From positions 1-5,004 of the forward strand of contig JABJGX010000026.1 of NCBI GenBank assembly GCA_018662075.1: a stretch of DNA of 5,004 nt. Direction: 5' to 3'. The stretch comes from Candidatus Peregrinibacteria bacterium. GTDB taxonomy: Bacteria > Patescibacteriota > Gracilibacteria > Peribacterales > Peribacteraceae. Of the stretch, positions 4,246 through 5,004 are shown in pieces. Both the position numbers and the translations under genes were made by a program. Below the pieces are notes generated by a model. That model made no database searches and was not told the DNA's origin. It was given only the letters and a program-made list of their open reading frames with translations. Positions within the stretch are counted from its first letter, which is position 1. The number at the start of each line of letters is the position of its first letter.

Positions 4246-5004
4246 TTATTGTCGGCCTTCAGGCGTATGCAGTGCTTTTAGCACTGTACCAAGGGCTTTC
4301 TTCTGTGCGTACAGATGAAGCAAAGTACTTGCTTGATATTCCGTATCCACATCCACCTCTTATGCGGAGTGTTATGGAGGCAACAGAGTTTTTAGAGTTC
4401 CAAGAAATGTTCTGGCGCGTACTACTTGCAACACTCCTGGTGCAGGCAGTGTGGCTGCTAGTTCGTATGAGTACTGGTTTCTCGCCTGAGCAGAGGCTTA
4501 CTATTTGTGGTTTGTGGATTTTTGCTTCCTCTATTATTTTTCAATCAGGAACGATAATGATGGCACCTATTACAGCACTACAAGGACTGGTGTTTGTATG
4601 GCTATGGCTGAGTACAGAAGACCAGAAGTCGTATGCTGGATGGATTGCATTGTTCTGGCTGGCGTCACTCTTTACGGCGTATCAAGCAGTGTTATTCGGA
4701 CCACTTGTACTCGCAATCTTTTGGCGCATGCGACTGCCGTTTGTTCAGACGATTCTTGCGGTGGGTGTTCCGATTGCTCTGATGATGCTATACATCGGTA
4801 CAAACCCATTGGCAGCGGCGAGCTTTCTAAATGCTGGAGGACAGAATACGCACATGACTATGATCGATACTCTGCAGATGGTTCTTGGTTCTTGGTTAAC
4901 GTCTGGGAGTGTGGTGCTGAGCATTGCGGGTGTCGTTGGAATTGTGCGTAGTAAGAATTACGCATTGCTCGGAAGTATTGCGTTGGTGTTTCTCTTTTTG
5001 ATGA
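4230..5004 (+). CDS. GT-C-type membrane glycosyltransferase (ArnT/PMT-like), partial, no stop in window
   Basis: An open frame of 258 codons running off the right edge. After a first hydrophobic helix (residues 4-23) comes R-T-D29-E30-A-K-Y33 followed by Y-P-H41-P-P-L44. In GT-C enzymes such as ArnT and protein O-mannosyltransferases the first outer loop carries this acidic pair and a Pro-Pro-Leu, with the acidic residue as catalytic base or metal ligand. Further hydrophobic segments lie at about 62-80, 91-107, 111-127, 136-165, 170-190 and 217-240, with the last still open. It should take a polyprenyl-phosphate sugar, plausibly made by the upstream DPM1-like enzyme, and pass it to a protein, lipid or glycan outside the cytoplasm. 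Family members are usually 450-600 aa, so roughly half is missing. ATG 4230 overlaps the previous gene by 16 bp in another frame, pointing to coupled translation. Acceptor unknown. Confidence 0.82.
   Translation, partial: MQRLLIIVGLQAYAVLLALYQGLSSVRTDEAKYLLDIPYPHPPLMRSVMEATEFLEFQEMFWRVLLATLLVQAVWLLVRMSTGFSPEQRLTICGLWIFASSIIFQSGTIMMAPITALQGLVFVWLWLSTEDQKSYAGWIALFWLASLFTAYQAVLFGPLVLAIFWRMRLPFVQTILAVGVPIALMMLYIGTNPLAAASFLNAGGQNTHMTMIDTLQMVLGSWLTSGSVVLSIAGVVGIVRSKNYALLGSIALVFLFLM

Noticed and set aside
4505..4951. 148-codon open frame on the plus strand
   Set aside because: It is a different frame inside the GT-C gene, which has continuous coding with a recognisable catalytic loop and membrane helices; the shadow frame is Cys/Ser/Thr-rich without pattern.

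Overview
The window looks like part of a small-genome bacterial chromosome, possibly a member of the Candidate Phyla Radiation (Patescibacteria). That is an inference. It rests on near-leaderless promoters, almost no Shine-Dalgarno sites, tightly overlapping genes, many short unrecognised genes, and a polyprenyl-phosphate sugar transferase fused to a GtrA domain. No in-frame TGA was needed to read any gene, so the standard bacterial code fits. No RNA genes, insertion sequences or CRISPR arrays were seen.

The window splits into two divergent halves around a short intergenic region (2761-2854). The left half (1-2760) is all on the minus strand. Read 5'->3' it holds: an extended-SDR NAD-dependent sugar epimerase/dehydratase (1843-2760); a 325-aa protein with a HELRH zinc-metallopeptidase motif (825-1802); a 90-aa protein with a strongly basic tail (453-725); a 53-aa acidic ORF (289-450); a relic of the 3' end of a second epimerase gene (about 100-219); and the first 20 codons of another gene (1-60). 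Three of these genes start just after near-identical promoter modules. In each, the -35 box TTGACA lies in a ~30-bp repeat that also carries the last codons of an epimerase gene (Tyr-Glu-Ala-Asn-Ser/Thr-stop). The -10 box lies 16 bp further on and the ATG follows 6-9 nt after it, so the transcripts would be leaderless or nearly so. The repeats, the epimerase relic and a shared D-(S/A)-F-F motif suggest a decayed tandem array of 'epimerase + promoter + accessory gene' units.

The right half (2855-5004) is all on the plus strand and forms a compact overlapping operon: a dolichyl-phosphate-mannose-synthase-like GT2 enzyme fused to a GtrA membrane domain, a 103-aa single-span membrane protein, and a large polytopic protein (running off the window) with the Asp-Glu and His-Pro-Pro-Leu loop of GT-C glycosyltransferases. 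Inferred pathway: the first enzyme charges a polyprenyl phosphate with a sugar, and the GT-C enzyme moves that sugar to an acceptor on the outer face of the membrane. The divergent epimerase could supply the nucleotide sugar.

The divergent intergenic region holds three perfect GGGGTAA heptamers plus a nearby GGG, which together make a four-tract G-quadruplex motif.
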